DNA of 64,000 nt from Aquificota bacterium (lineage in GTDB: Bacteria > Thermosulfidibacterota > Thermosulfidibacteria > Thermosulfidibacterales > B14-G1): contig WFSL01000002.1 in assembly GCA_015486015.1 (NCBI GenBank), positions 8,871-72,870 on the forward strand. Reading direction: 5' to 3'. Of this stretch, positions 33,870 through 43,855 are shown piece by piece. Every line of letters begins with the position of its first letter. The stretch's first letter is position 1. The translations under genes were made by a program, and so were the position numbers. Below the pieces are notes generated by a model that did no database searches, was not told where the DNA came from, and saw nothing but the letters and a program-made list of their open reading frames with translations.

Positions 33870-35055
33870 GGACAGGGAAGTGGCCAAGTGGATAGAGCTG
33901 TCCGAACGTTACCTTATGCCCACCTATCGCCGGTATCCCCTGTTATTGGTCAGGGGACGTGGTACTCGGGTATGGGATGACAAGGGTAGGGAGTTTCTCG
34001 ACTTCGGGGCGGGTATTGCCGTGTGCAACCTGGGGCACTGCCATCCCAAGGTGGCAAAGGCCATTCAAGACCAGGCCATCACCCTCCTCCATGTCTCCAA
34101 CCTCTACCATATCCTCCCACAGATCCAATTGGCCCAGCTGTTGGTAGAGCATACCTTTGCCCATAAGGTTTTTTTCTGTAACTCTGGGGCAGAGGCCAAT
34201 GAGGCAGCCATAAAACTGGCCCGCTTATATGCCAGGAGGTTTATGGGTAAGGAGCGCTTCGAGATCATTACTATGGAAGGCTCCTTCCACGGCAGAACCA
34301 TGATGACCATGTCCGCCACTGGACAGGAGAAGGTGAGGAGGGGGTTCGAACCACTGCCGCAAGGATTTACTCATGTCCCCTTTGGGGACATAAAGGCCTT
34401 GAAGAGAGCTATCAATCCTAAAACCTGCGGCGTCATGTTGGAGGTGGTGCAAGGGGAAGGGGGCGTGGTGGTACCTCCCAATGGTTACATTCAAGAGGTG
34501 GAGGGCCTCTGTAAAGAAAAGGGCCTGCTATTCATGCTGGATGAGGTTCAGACGGGCATGGGGCGTTTGGGCACCCTCTTAGGGCATGAGAGGTTCGGTG
34601 TAACACCCCACATAGCAACCTTAGCGAAGGGTTTAGGGGGAGGAGTGGCTATAGGCGCCCTTTTGGCCACTGAGGATGTGGCTAAGGCCTTTGAGCCGGG
34701 CACCCATGCCTCTACCTTTGGGGGAAACCCTTTAGCGTGTGCAGCAGGTAAGGCGGTCATGGAGGTGATGACCCAGCCAGGCTTCCTGGATGATGTGAAA
34801 GAGAAGGGGGAATACTTTCTTGGGCGTCTCAAGGCATTGGCTTCCTATAAAGGTTGCATAAAAGATGCCAGGGGAGTTGGGCTCATGCTGGCCTTGGAGC
34901 TAAACCGTCCTGCTGCCCCTGTCATAGCGGATCTCATGGAAAAGGGATTTCTCACTATCCCTTCTGGCGAGAGGGTAGTGCGTTTCCTGCCTCCACTTAT
35001 CGTGGAGAGGGAGGAGATAGACCTCCTGTTGGATGCCCTGAATGAGGTCCTGTAG
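33862..35055 (+). CDS. argD: acetylornithine aminotransferase
   Basis: 397-residue class III PLP aminotransferase of arginine synthesis. Seen: [69 protein letters not shown], the PLP Lys in [16 protein letters not shown] and [15 protein letters not shown]. Overlaps ccsA by 8 bases. Succinyldiaminopimelate or ornithine aminotransferase activity cannot be excluded from sequence alone. Confidence 0.9.
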   Translation: MHEDREVAKWIELSERYLMPTYRRYPLLLVRGRGTRVWDDKGREFLDFGAGIAVCNLGHCHPKVAKAIQDQAITLLHVSNLYHILPQIQLAQLLVEHTFAHKVFFCNSGAEANEAAIKLARLYARRFMGKERFEIITMEGSFHGRTMMTMSATGQEKVRRGFEPLPQGFTHVPFGDIKALKRAINPKTCGVMLEVVQGEGGVVVPPNGYIQEVEGLCKEKGLLFMLDEVQTGMGRLGTLLGHERFGVTPHIATLAKGLGGGVAIGALLATEDVAKAFEPGTHASTFGGNPLACAAGKAVMEVMTQPGFLDDVKEKGEYFLGRLKALASYKGCIKDARGVGLMLALELNRPAAPVIADLMEKGFLTIPSGERVVRFLPPLIVEREEIDLLLDALNEVL

Positions 35056-35063
35056 GATTGATC

Positions 35064-36359
35064 TCATGTACCACTCCCCCGACTTCCCGATGGGAGAGTA
35101 CTTCCATACAAATCTACCCCATCGGCCTCTGTGATCAAGGCCATCCCTATTGGGGTCTCTGTCTTCCCCTCGATCCTCACCTTCCCGTCCACCTCGGGGG
35201 CCTGACCCGGAAAACGCCCCCATCCCCTATCCTCCACAAGCACAGGAAGACTTTTACCCACTAACTCCAGATTCCTGGTGAGGTGAATCTCACTCTGAAT
35301 GGCAAGTACCTCGTTATATCTCTCTAAGATAATATTCCTCCTGTGGTGCTTCATCGTATAGGCAGGGGTGCCTTCCTCAGGGGAGTAGGGGAAGACGGCC
35401 AAGCGAAAGATGGGTGCCCCTCTCAGGAAACCCATTAGCTCCTGGAATTCGGCCTCCCCTTCACTGGGGAACCCCACCATTACAGTAGTCCTGAGGAACA
35501 CCCCACCAACTCTGCTCACCCTATCCAATGCCTCCATCACAGCCTTTTTCCCTCCCCTCCTACCCATGGTAGAGAGGACCTTATCGTTTACATGCTGGAT
35601 GGGCATCTCCAGGTATGGGAGCACCTTGCCCTTTCCTATTCTGCTGGCAAGCTCTGGCGTGACACCTGCGGGATGGGCATACATGAGGCGTATCCACTGG
35701 ATCCCCTCTACCCCTTCTAAGGTGTCCAAGAGGTCAAGGAGGCCATACTTGTATCCTATATCCTCGCCATAGCGGGTGATATCCTGGGATACGATGTTTA
35801 TCTCTAACACACCATCCGCAGCCAGCCTCCTAACCTCTTGAACGATGTCCCCTATGGGCCTGCTCCTGAAAGGCCCCTTGATGTAGGGGATGGTGCAATA
35901 GCTGCATCGGTTGCTACACCCCTCTGCTATCTTCAAATAGGCCCATGGGGCAGAGGTGAGCCTCCGCCTCGGATGATGGTAGTGCAACAGGAAAGCATGG
36001 GGAATGGGAGGTGCCCTCCTCCCCTTTATCAATGCTGGCAGGGACTCGAGGTTGTGGAGATCCACCCATATGTCCACCTCGGGCATCGCACGCCTCACCT
36101 TTTCACCGTAACGCTGCGGGAGGCACCCTGCCACTACCAAACACTGCCCAGCGTGCTTCATCTTGGCCAGAGTGAGGATGGTATCTATGCTCTCCTCCAC
36201 CGCATCTTGGATGAAGGCGCAGGTATTTACCAGAAGCACCTGGGCCTCCCTTGGATGAGAGGTGGCGATGTAACCCTCTTCCTCTAAGAGGCCTAAGAGT
36301 ACCTCTGAGTCCACCGTGTTCTTTGGACACCCTAAGGACACGAGATAAACCTTCTTCAT
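35064..36359 (-). CDS. rimO: ribosomal protein S12 methylthiotransferase RimO
   Basis: 431-residue radical SAM enzyme modifying S12 Asp. Seen: N-terminal UPF0004 domain with VSLGCPKNTVDSE, LVNTCAFIQDAVEESID and VAGCLPQRYG (three cluster Cys), radical SAM motif EGCSNRCSYCTIPYIKG near residue 148, RLMYAHPAG, and a C-terminal TRAM domain. GCPKN-VDSE and the RSRP motif distinguish it from MiaB. Convergent with argD, 8 bases apart, and divergent from mutS. Confidence 0.94.
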   Translation of the reverse strand: MKKVYLVSLGCPKNTVDSEVLLGLLEEEGYIATSHPREAQVLLVNTCAFIQDAVEESIDTILTLAKMKHAGQCLVVAGCLPQRYGEKVRRAMPEVDIWVDLHNLESLPALIKGRRAPPIPHAFLLHYHHPRRRLTSAPWAYLKIAEGCSNRCSYCTIPYIKGPFRSRPIGDIVQEVRRLAADGVLEINIVSQDITRYGEDIGYKYGLLDLLDTLEGVEGIQWIRLMYAHPAGVTPELASRIGKGKVLPYLEMPIQHVNDKVLSTMGRRGGKKAVMEALDRVSRVGGVFLRTTVMVGFPSEGEAEFQELMGFLRGAPIFRLAVFPYSPEEGTPAYTMKHHRRNIILERYNEVLAIQSEIHLTRNLELVGKSLPVLVEDRGWGRFPGQAPEVDGKVRIEGKTETPIGMALITEADGVDLYGSTLPSGSRGSGT

Positions 36360-36416
36360 TTCCCCCTACCGCCGATCGTGGTATGATTATTAATAATCTT
36401 GAGCGGGGATAAAAAG

Positions 36417-38948
36417 ATGCTACGTTCCCTTACCCCTATGATGAGACAGTATCATGAGGTGAAGTCCCGGTACAAGGATGCCTTGCTGCTATTCCGGTTG
36501 GGGGATTTTTATGAGCTCTTCTATGACGATGCGAAGGAGGCCTCTCAGGTTCTTCAGATCACCCTTACCAAGAGAAATGAGGTGCCCATGTGTGGCGTGC
36601 CTTACCACGCCTTGGATCAGTATCTCCCCCGGCTTGTGAGGGCAGGATATAAGGTAGCCATCTGCGAGCAGGTAGAGGAACCAGGGCAGGCCAAAGGGGT
36701 GGTAAAGAGAGAGGTGGTGAGGGTGGTAACCCCTGGCACCATCATAGAAGAGGAGGGTGGCAGAGAGTATGTGGCGGCGCTGGCAATGGGGGAAAGGTGG
36801 GGATTGGCGTTTCTGGACTTAGGGTGTGGGGACTTTTCCTTCTTTGAGGGGGAGGAAGGTGAGGCTGTGGAGATCCTAAAGCGCTTCTCCCCATCCACCC
36901 TTATTCTCCAGGAAGGGGTCAGGGAAACGCCTGTGATGGAGAGATTGAAGGAGCTCCTCCCCCACGTCTTTGTGGACACCTTGGAGGACTGGAGCTTTGC
37001 CTTGGAGACGGCCCGAGACTTGCTCCTCGAGCACTTTGGCACCGTGAGCCTCTCGGGGTTTGGTGGGGAAGGGAAGAGGGAGGGGATCATGGCGGCGGGC
37101 GCTTTACTCTATTATCTCACACGGCTGGAGCAAAGGCCCTTGCGCCACGTGAGGTCTCTTCGCTTCTACCAGCCAAAGGGTTACCTCTACCTGGATCCCA
37201 CAGCCATCAAGCATTTAGAGCTGACAAGAAACATGGTAGATGGTAGCAAAAGGCAGACCCTCCTCTCCATCTTAGACCAGACCAGGACACCCATGGGAGA
37301 AAGGCTGCTTCTCCATTGGATTTTGCACCCCCTCCTGGACCCTGGAGAGATGCAGAGGCGTTGGGATGCCATAGGGGCATTGATAACGAATAGGGAGACC
37401 ATGGCAGCTTTGGCGGCATCCTTGGAAGGTGTGAGGGACATGGAGCGCCTCTCCAGCAGGATAGCCTTGAACCTGGCTACTCCAAGGGACATGGGGCTTC
37501 TACGAGACTCCCTTTCTGGCATGGGGAAGATAGGGGAGACGGTGGGCTCCCTTGAGGCCCCTCTGTGGGTCCAACTCTCAAGGGAATGGGATGCCTTGGA
37601 TGACCTGCGGGAGTTACTGGAGAGGGCCTTGGTAGACCAACCACCCCATCTCAGCAGGGAAGGGGGGATATTCAGAGAGGGGTACTCGCAGGAGCTGGAC
37701 GAGCTGCGCCGCCTCTCAGTGGATGGAGAAAGGCTCCTGAGAGAGATGGAGCTTAGAGAGAAGGAGGCCACTTCCATCCCCAGTCTTAAGATCCGATACA
37801 ATAAAGTCTTTGGATACTACATAGAGGTGACGAGGGCCCACCTGGGCAAGGTACCTGCCCATTACGAGAGGAAGCAGACCATGGCCAATGCAGAACGCTA
37901 CATTACTCCTCAACTCAAGGAGCTGGAGTATCGCCTCCTGAGTGCCCATGAGAGGAGGCTGGCCTTAGAGCACGAGCTATTCTGTAGCCTAAGGGAAGAG
38001 GTGAGCGGGATGGTGGGGAGGATCCAAGATGCTGCCAAGAGGGTGGCCTTAGTGGATGTGCTCCTCTCCCTTGCCCAGGTGGCCGCTGCCAGGGGATACT
38101 GCCGCCCCAACCCCTCAGATCGCCCTGGCATAAGGATAGTGAAGGGGCGCCATCCTGTGGTGGAGGCCCAGCTCAAGGAGGAGTTTGTACCCAACTCCAC
38201 TCACCTTACACCTGAAAAGGGCATCCACATCATCACGGGGCCCAACATGAGCGGCAAATCCACCTACATCCGTCAAGTGGCCCTTCTGGTGATCATGGCC
38301 CAGATGGGTTCCTTTGTGCCTGCCGAGGCCATGGAATTTTCTCCCGTGGACAGAATACTCACCAGGGTTGGGACGGGGGATCACTTGGCAGGCGGACGAT
38401 CCACATTTATGGTAGAGATGGAAGAAGTGGCCAACATCCTTAATAATGCCACTGAAAGGAGTCTCATCATTCTGGACGAGGTGGGCAGGGGCACCAGTAC
38501 ATACGATGGGGTGGCACTGGCCTGGGCCATGGTGGAGCATATCTGTAAAGAGATAGGGGCTTTTACCCTCTTTGCTACTCATTATCATGAGCTCACCAGG
38601 CTGGCCTTCTTGTTGTCGGGGGTGGAGAACTATAATGTAGAGGTGAAAGAGTGGAAGGATCGGGTCGTATTTCTGCATCGGGTGGTTCCAGGATCTACCG
38701 ACAGGAGCTATGGTATACATGTGGCCGAGCTGGCAGGTTTGCCTCGGGAGGTGACGGAGCGGGCTGCCGCCATCCTTGATATGCTGGAGAAGGGGAGGCT
38801 AAGAATTCCCCCTTCTGAAGGACAGTCCCTGCTCTTTTCCGTGCAGGAGGACCCCATAAGGGATGAATTGCGTTTTTTGGATCTCTCCCGCCTCTCTCCA
38901 ATGGAGGCATTCTTCCTGCTGGAGAAATGGAAGAAGGAGTACCTCTAA
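36417..38948 (+). CDS. mutS: DNA mismatch repair protein MutS
   Basis: 843 residues. N-terminal mismatch-recognition domain with LTPMMRQYHEVKSRYKD and the Phe-x-Glu motif in LGDFYELFYDDA, clamp/lever domains, and the C-terminal ATPase with GPNMSGKSTYIRQ near residue 608, LIILDEVGRGTSTYDG and FATHYHEL. Start ATG 36417 has GGGG 8 bases upstream; a TTG at 36399 in frame is possible. The C-terminal extension beyond the ATPase is short. Stands alone between divergent rimO and convergent polX. Confidence 0.95.
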   Translation: MLRSLTPMMRQYHEVKSRYKDALLLFRLGDFYELFYDDAKEASQVLQITLTKRNEVPMCGVPYHALDQYLPRLVRAGYKVAICEQVEEPGQAKGVVKREVVRVVTPGTIIEEEGGREYVAALAMGERWGLAFLDLGCGDFSFFEGEEGEAVEILKRFSPSTLILQEGVRETPVMERLKELLPHVFVDTLEDWSFALETARDLLLEHFGTVSLSGFGGEGKREGIMAAGALLYYLTRLEQRPLRHVRSLRFYQPKGYLYLDPTAIKHLELTRNMVDGSKRQTLLSILDQTRTPMGERLLLHWILHPLLDPGEMQRRWDAIGALITNRETMAALAASLEGVRDMERLSSRIALNLATPRDMGLLRDSLSGMGKIGETVGSLEAPLWVQLSREWDALDDLRELLERALVDQPPHLSREGGIFREGYSQELDELRRLSVDGERLLREMELREKEATSIPSLKIRYNKVFGYYIEVTRAHLGKVPAHYERKQTMANAERYITPQLKELEYRLLSAHERRLALEHELFCSLREEVSGMVGRIQDAAKRVALVDVLLSLAQVAAARGYCRPNPSDRPGIRIVKGRHPVVEAQLKEEFVPNSTHLTPEKGIHIITGPNMSGKSTYIRQVALLVIMAQMGSFVPAEAMEFSPVDRILTRVGTGDHLAGGRSTFMVEMEEVANILNNATERSLIILDEVGRGTSTYDGVALAWAMVEHICKEIGAFTLFATHYHELTRLAFLLSGVENYNVEVKEWKDRVVFLHRVVPGSTDRSYGIHVAELAGLPREVTERAAAILDMLEKGRLRIPPSEGQSLLFSVQEDPIRDELRFLDLSRLSPMEAFFLLEKWKKEYL

Positions 38949-38957
38949 TTCTTCGCC

Positions 38958-40661
38958 CTATCTACTTTTTCTGGTGAAGGCCAGTAGTTCCTTTAGCGGA
39001 TAGGTATTTATCACATCTCGAGGCTCCAGCCATCCTCTCCTGGCCACGCCCACCCCTAAGCGCATCATCCAGAGCTGGCCCAGATGATGGGAATCAGTGC
39101 CCAGAGCCAGCTTCACCCCCATCTCTTTCGCCTTTCGGGCGTGGAGGTCGCTGAGGTCTAGTCGGTCCTGATGGGCATTGATCTCCAAGGCGGTACCCGT
39201 AGCGGCTGCTGCCCTAAGCACGGCGTCCAGGTCCATGGGGTATGGATCCCTGGAAAAGATGATGCGCCCAGTGGGGTGTCCTATGCAATGGACCCATGGG
39301 GATTGGCAGGCAGCGATGATCCTTTCAGTGGCGTCTTGGCCAAAGTGGGAATGGACAGAGGCCACCACCCAGTCCAGCTCCTTGAGAACAGCGTCGTCCA
39401 GATCCAGGGAACCATCTGGGTGAATGTCCACCTCTATTCCTGCAAGGAGGTAGGCGCCCACACCCCTGGCATTTATGTCCCTGATAGCCTTCATCTGCTC
39501 CTCCAGCCTCTTCTCGTCCAGGCCATGGGCAATCCTCATGGACTTGGAGTGGTCGGTGACGGCCACATACTCGTACCCCAACCTTGCCCCTTCCCAAGCA
39601 ATCTCCTCCAAGGTGGCTGTACCATCAGACCACTGGGAGTGAACATGCAGATCACCCTTGATCTCATGAAGCTCCACCAACCTTGGCAAAGCACTATGGG
39701 CCGCCGCCTCTATCTCCCCTCTGTCCTCTCTGAGCTCTGGGGGCACGTACTCTAAGCCCAGGGCCTGATACACCTCCTCCTCACGGATACCCCCTACCCT
39801 CCTATCCTCCTCCATGGTGAAGATCCCGTATTCATTGACCTTGAGCCCCATTCCCCTGGCAATTTCCCTCAAGTGTACGTTATGCTCCTTGGAGCCTGTG
39901 AAGTACTGAAGTGCAGCTCCCCACTCCCCTTCCTGCACCACCCTGAGGTCTATCTGGGTATCATCTACAATGATGGAGGCCTTGGTCTCCCCCTTAGCCA
40001 GTACATCCTTCACCCCTGGAGTATTCACAAAGGCTTCCATAATCCCTTCATTCTCCCCTGTAGTAAGGATGTCCAAGTCCCCTATGGTCTCCCTCATGCG
40101 CCTCAGTGAGCCCGCCAGTGAGAGCTTAGCGGCATAAGGGGTGAGATGGTGCACCATCTTCTCACCTATTTGGAGGGCCTCTCCCAGGAGCATCCTCTCC
40201 TGTCCCTTCATGAACATTTCCAGGCCCTTCTCTATTTTCCGGACCTTTTTAGACCCCATCCCGGGAAGCCGTGCAAGGGAGCCATCTCCTATCACCCTCT
40301 TCAGGTCGTTCAAGTTCCGAACGCCCAAGTACTCGTGGGCGAGGCGCAAGGTCTTGGGACCAAGATTGGGCACGTCTAACAGGATTATGAGCTCCTCAGG
40401 CACTTCCCTTCGAAGCTCCTCATACTTACGTATAGTCCCATCCTCAAAGTATTGGGCAATTTTCTTCCCTATCTTCTCCCCTATGCCATGGATCTCCTTC
40501 AGCCTCCCCTGGCGGTACACCTCTTCCACATCCACGGGCAGATCTTTAATCACCCTCGCCACCTTCCGATAGGCATTCACCCGGTAGATACTGTCACCCT
40601 TAAACTCCAAGAAGTCCGCAATCCGGTCGAAGATCTTGGCCAATTTCCTGTTCTTTTCCAT
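38958..40661 (-). CDS. polX: family X DNA polymerase with PHP domain (PolX)
   Basis: 567 residues. Order: helix-hairpin-helix region (IHGIGEKIGKKIAQYF, PNLGPKTLRLAHEYLG), Pol-beta-type nucleotidyltransferase (LAGSLRRMRETIGDLDILTTGE with the catalytic Asp pair, IQIDLRVV-like TQIDLRVV), then a C-terminal PHP phosphoesterase (GDLHVHSQWSDGTATLEE, VAVTDHSKSM, GIEVDIHPDG, LGTDSHHLGQL). A gap-filling polymerase with 3'-5' exonuclease in base excision repair. The start is ATG 40659-40661, 4 bases after GGGAGGGG; a longer frame to 40706 adds no homology. Confidence 0.93.
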   Translation of the reverse strand: MEKNRKLAKIFDRIADFLEFKGDSIYRVNAYRKVARVIKDLPVDVEEVYRQGRLKEIHGIGEKIGKKIAQYFEDGTIRKYEELRREVPEELIILLDVPNLGPKTLRLAHEYLGVRNLNDLKRVIGDGSLARLPGMGSKKVRKIEKGLEMFMKGQERMLLGEALQIGEKMVHHLTPYAAKLSLAGSLRRMRETIGDLDILTTGENEGIMEAFVNTPGVKDVLAKGETKASIIVDDTQIDLRVVQEGEWGAALQYFTGSKEHNVHLREIARGMGLKVNEYGIFTMEEDRRVGGIREEEVYQALGLEYVPPELREDRGEIEAAAHSALPRLVELHEIKGDLHVHSQWSDGTATLEEIAWEGARLGYEYVAVTDHSKSMRIAHGLDEKRLEEQMKAIRDINARGVGAYLLAGIEVDIHPDGSLDLDDAVLKELDWVVASVHSHFGQDATERIIAACQSPWVHCIGHPTGRIIFSRDPYPMDLDAVLRAAAATGTALEINAHQDRLDLSDLHARKAKEMGVKLALGTDSHHLGQLWMMRLGVGVARRGWLEPRDVINTYPLKELLAFTRKSR

Positions 40662-40734
40662 GACCCCTCCCTTTATAAAGGTACATCCTCTGCCTTTGAG
40701 GGGCAATCATTCACGGTGGCGCTTCCACAATTTA

Positions 40735-40762
40735 TTGCATTTCCTGTTCTTGGGACTATAGT
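40735..40762 (+). promoter_or_regulatory. possible promoter of the helicase gene
   Basis: TTGCAT (40735-40740), 16-base spacer, TATAGT (40757-40762), in the gap between divergent polX and the helicase, about 18 bases before its start. Reasonable match to sigma70 but not tested for background. Confidence 0.4.
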
Positions 40763-40779
40763 TGCGGGGAGAGGGAGAG

Positions 40780-43080
40780 ATGATGATACCATATAAAGAC
40801 TTAGACGGATTTCAGAAGCAGGCCATAAGAAAGCTCCAGGAGGGCAGTAATGTGATAGTGGCTGCCCCCACGGGGACAGGTAAAACTGCTATTGTGGATC
40901 ACATCCTGAAGGAGGTGCTGGAGAAGGGGGGAAGGGTGGCCTTTACCGCCCCCTTAAAGGCACTATGCAACCAGAAGTTCAGGGAGTTTACTGAGATATT
41001 TGGGGAGGAATGCGTGGGTCTGATCACAGGGGACGAGGTGGTGAACGACAGGGCCCCCTTAGTGGTTATGACCACGGAGGTGCTCAGAAACATGCTGCAG
41101 GAGGGCGCCTTAGAGGATATCCCCACCATGGTGGTGTACGACGAGGTACACTACCTGGCAGATGTGGATAGGGGTGCCGCTTGGGAGGAGAGCATTGTGC
41201 TTCTACCTCCCGAGGTCCAGATTGTGGGGCTTTCTGCTACCGTACCCAATGCAAAAGAGATCGCCCTCTGGATAGAGGTGATAAAGGGGCGGAAGACAGA
41301 GGTGGTGCGCCACATCAAGAGGGCGGTGCCACTGAAGCTCATGGGGATCACCAAGGATACAGGGCTCAAGCCATTAGGGCAGGTACTGAAGAGGGTAGAG
41401 ATGTACAAGAGGGATAGACGCAAGGGTTCCCTCCTCAAGGCCATGAACCATTTAGAGATCATCTCCGAGATCCAGCACAGGGGGATGCTCCCTGCGCTCT
41501 ATTTCCTATTTAATAGGAAGAAGGTAGAGGCTTATGCCTACGAACTGGGAAGGTATCACTCCTTTCTCATGGATCGCGAAAAGCGTAAAGTGAGGGATTA
41601 CCTCAACAGGCTGGAGATACCCGATGAGGCCAGGCCCTTCCTCGAGAAGGTGAGGGGGCTCTTGCTGAAGGGGATTGGCTTCCACCATGCGGGTTTGATG
41701 CCGCACCTTAAGAGGGTGGTAGAGGTCCTGTTTGAGAAGAGGCTACTGAAGGTAGTGTATTGCACCTCCACCTTTGCCTTAGGGGTGAATATGCCTGCCA
41801 GGACGGTCTGCCTTGAGAGTGTAGTTAAGTATGATGGTCACTCTTTCAGGCCCCTCACCCAGATGGAGTTCTTCCAGAAGGCAGGGAGGGCAGGGAGGAG
41901 GGGCATAGACGACGTTGGTTACGTAGTGGTCCGGTTTGACCCAAGAGACCACGAAGAGACTCCCTTTTACAGAGAGGATAGGATAGAGCCAGTAGAGAGC
42001 TCCTTTCGGCTCTCCTACAACTCTGTGGTAAACCTCCTCGCAAGGAGTGAGGAGATGGACATTGAGGATTTTCTCTCCTCTTCCCTTTGGTCTTTCCAGC
42101 ACGAAGAAGAGAAGCGGCGCCTCTCTAAGTATATTGAAGAGATCAAGGCGGAGATAGAGGCCCTTCCTACTTACCAGTGTGAGTATGAAGAGGCTCTCTA
42201 CCTTAAGAGGAAGGAGGAACTCGAGGAGGCCCTAAGGGTGAAGCAGGAGAGGCTTTCCCATGTTCAGGAAAGACTAAACGGGAAGACGATCACCTCTCCT
42301 GCACAGTTAAGGAGGCTCAACACCAGAAAGAGGGATCTTGTGCAAGGGATCATCCGCTTGGAGCGCCAGCTCAAGGATTTAAGGCTTCAGCACTGCAACT
42401 TCTGTCCGCACCTCTCTCAATGCAGGGCAGCACAGAGGAGACGGAGGCAGTTAGAGAAACGGCTTGGAAAGGCGGAGGAGCAGTTGCGATTCCTCTCCAG
42501 CTATCTGGTGAGGGAGTTTGAGGGGAAGTGCAATGTGCTCAAGGAGATGGATTACCTGGATGAAGAAAACGGTTTTCACATTGGCGCAGAGATCCTGCGT
42601 CGCTTACACATAGAGGAGCTCATGGTGGCAGAGATGATCTTGGAGGGGATATTTGATCGGTTAAGCCCTGTGGAGGTAGGAGCGCTTTTGCTCTGCATAG
42701 GCAGGGAACCTGACAGGTCGAGGGTGAGGACCTCTGCACTTGCCAAGTGGATCAGGAGGGAGGTAGAGGAGCTGGCAGAATACATAGCCAGTTTGGAGGA
42801 GCGCTATCTCTTTGAGCCCCAAAGCGGGAAGATCAACTGGAACTTCGCCGATGCTGGATACCTATGGGCCAGTGGGGCGAGCCTCAGTACCATTGTCCAG
42901 CAGTGTGATATCTACGAAGGGGATCTCATCTCGGCCCTCCGCCAGGCATTAGACTTAGCCAAGCAAATAAAAAGGGTGTATATGGAGGTCCCAGGATTCA
43001 GGCAACAGGAAGGATTTAAGGTGGTTGCAGAGATCACTGATAGGTTAGAAAGACCAGTTTTAAGGGAGTTCTCCCTTTGA
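40780..43080 (+). CDS. Ski2-like DEAD/DEAH-box RNA helicase (HelY type)
   Basis: 766 residues. Helicase core: FQKQAIRKL, Walker A AAPTGTGKT near residue 29, APLKALCNQKF, TGDEVVN, Walker B YDEVHYLAD near 120, LSATVPNA, then domain 2 with GIGFHHAGLMPHLKR, FALGVNMPARTVCLES and QKAGRAGRRGIDDVG. A coiled-coil arm (about 440-590) carries a Cys cluster CNFCPHLSQC also present in bacterial HelY proteins, followed by a DSHCT-like C-terminus (LSPVEVGALLLCIG). Related to Mtr4/Ski2; RNA processing is inferred. Start ATG 40780 follows a purine-rich GGGGAGAGGGAG. Confidence 0.88.
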   Translation: MMIPYKDLDGFQKQAIRKLQEGSNVIVAAPTGTGKTAIVDHILKEVLEKGGRVAFTAPLKALCNQKFREFTEIFGEECVGLITGDEVVNDRAPLVVMTTEVLRNMLQEGALEDIPTMVVYDEVHYLADVDRGAAWEESIVLLPPEVQIVGLSATVPNAKEIALWIEVIKGRKTEVVRHIKRAVPLKLMGITKDTGLKPLGQVLKRVEMYKRDRRKGSLLKAMNHLEIISEIQHRGMLPALYFLFNRKKVEAYAYELGRYHSFLMDREKRKVRDYLNRLEIPDEARPFLEKVRGLLLKGIGFHHAGLMPHLKRVVEVLFEKRLLKVVYCTSTFALGVNMPARTVCLESVVKYDGHSFRPLTQMEFFQKAGRAGRRGIDDVGYVVVRFDPRDHEETPFYREDRIEPVESSFRLSYNSVVNLLARSEEMDIEDFLSSSLWSFQHEEEKRRLSKYIEEIKAEIEALPTYQCEYEEALYLKRKEELEEALRVKQERLSHVQERLNGKTITSPAQLRRLNTRKRDLVQGIIRLERQLKDLRLQHCNFCPHLSQCRAAQRRRRQLEKRLGKAEEQLRFLSSYLVREFEGKCNVLKEMDYLDEENGFHIGAEILRRLHIEELMVAEMILEGIFDRLSPVEVGALLLCIGREPDRSRVRTSALAKWIRREVEELAEYIASLEERYLFEPQSGKINWNFADAGYLWASGASLSTIVQQCDIYEGDLISALRQALDLAKQIKRVYMEVPGFRQQEGFKVVAEITDRLERPVLREFSL

Positions 43081-43136
43081 AATATCCATTGAAATAGATT
43101 ATATTCCTTATAGAATTTATTGAGGGGGTGATACGG

Positions 43137-43376
43137 ATGTTGAGTAGGAAAAGGGCCAAGAGTCCTGCCACCAGGAGGGGCAGGAGACCCAGGATAAATC
43201 CTGCCTTTAAGGTGAGGGTCTTTACCCCTGAAGGGGACTATTGGGTGGAAGAAAGGTGTTGGCGTTGTGGTAGGGTCCTCAGCCGCCATAAGATGTTTCT
43301 CTCTACCCCGAAAAAGGAAGAGATACACTGTCCCAGCTGTAAGGCCATCAACAAGGTGGAAAGGGAGAGGGATTGA
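43137..43376 (+). CDS. small zinc-ribbon protein, basic N-terminus
   Basis: 79 residues starting at ATG 43137 with GAGGGGG 8 bases upstream. The first 30 residues are very basic (LSRKRAKSPATRRGRRPR), then VRVFTPEGDYWVEERC begins a four-Cys zinc ribbon: CWRCGR and CPSCK about 33 residues apart. This suggests nucleic-acid or ribosome binding. It follows the helicase by 56 bases and could be its co-expressed partner. No named family recognised. Confidence 0.65.
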   Translation: MLSRKRAKSPATRRGRRPRINPAFKVRVFTPEGDYWVEERCWRCGRVLSRHKMFLSTPKKEEIHCPSCKAINKVERERD

Positions 43377-43401
43377 GCCTTACCTTGCAAATTGGAGGGG
43401 C

Positions 43402-43737
43402 TTAGCGTGGAAGGTTGGACCTAAGGTTCAAGAGGAAGGTTTTTCTGTTTCCAAAATCCTTCTCGGAGATCTTCTTTATATAGAGCTTCCCGGTTTGGTT
43501 ATCCAGGATTACTAAGGTAATGTAAGAGGTTGCCCCTTTATGCAGTTTGCCCAGCGGGTTGATGTAGTATGTGATCACAGTGTACCTCTCACCTGGGGAA
43601 ATGCATGCGGCAATGTTGTTACTTGCACTACATGAAGGGGTTACTATCGTGGCCACCTCTTCTGCCCCCACCGTGGGGGAACAGAACACGAGAAAAGCAA
43701 AAGCCAAAATCCCTAAACACATCTTTATTCTGCCCAT
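43402..43737 (-). CDS. small periplasmic protein of unknown function
   Basis: 111 residues with a signal peptide (KMCLGILAFAFLVFCSPTVGA, cleavage near residue 25). The mature part has two Cys (PSCSASNNIAACISPGE), which may form a disulphide, and a beta-rich remainder (YTVITYYINPLGK, SYITLVILDNQTGKLY). GGAGGGG precedes the ATG. Convergent with the zinc-ribbon gene. Unknown family. Confidence 0.55.
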   Translation of the reverse strand: MGRIKMCLGILAFAFLVFCSPTVGAEEVATIVTPSCSASNNIAACISPGERYTVITYYINPLGKLHKGATSYITLVILDNQTGKLYIKKISEKDFGNRKTFLLNLRSNLPR

Positions 43738-43855
43738 AGTCCCCTCCCCGATAGTTTTTCTAATGCATCGAAAATTATCTCATGCTCTACTTTTTTATAC
43801 AATAAGCGGTATTGTGAAGGGCCAAGGCATAAGATAAATATAAAAAACAAGGGAG

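Noticed and set aside
42380-42440. Cys cluster in the helicase arm as a new metal site.
   Set aside because: A comparable CxxC insertion is known in bacterial HelY-type helicases, so it is a family feature.
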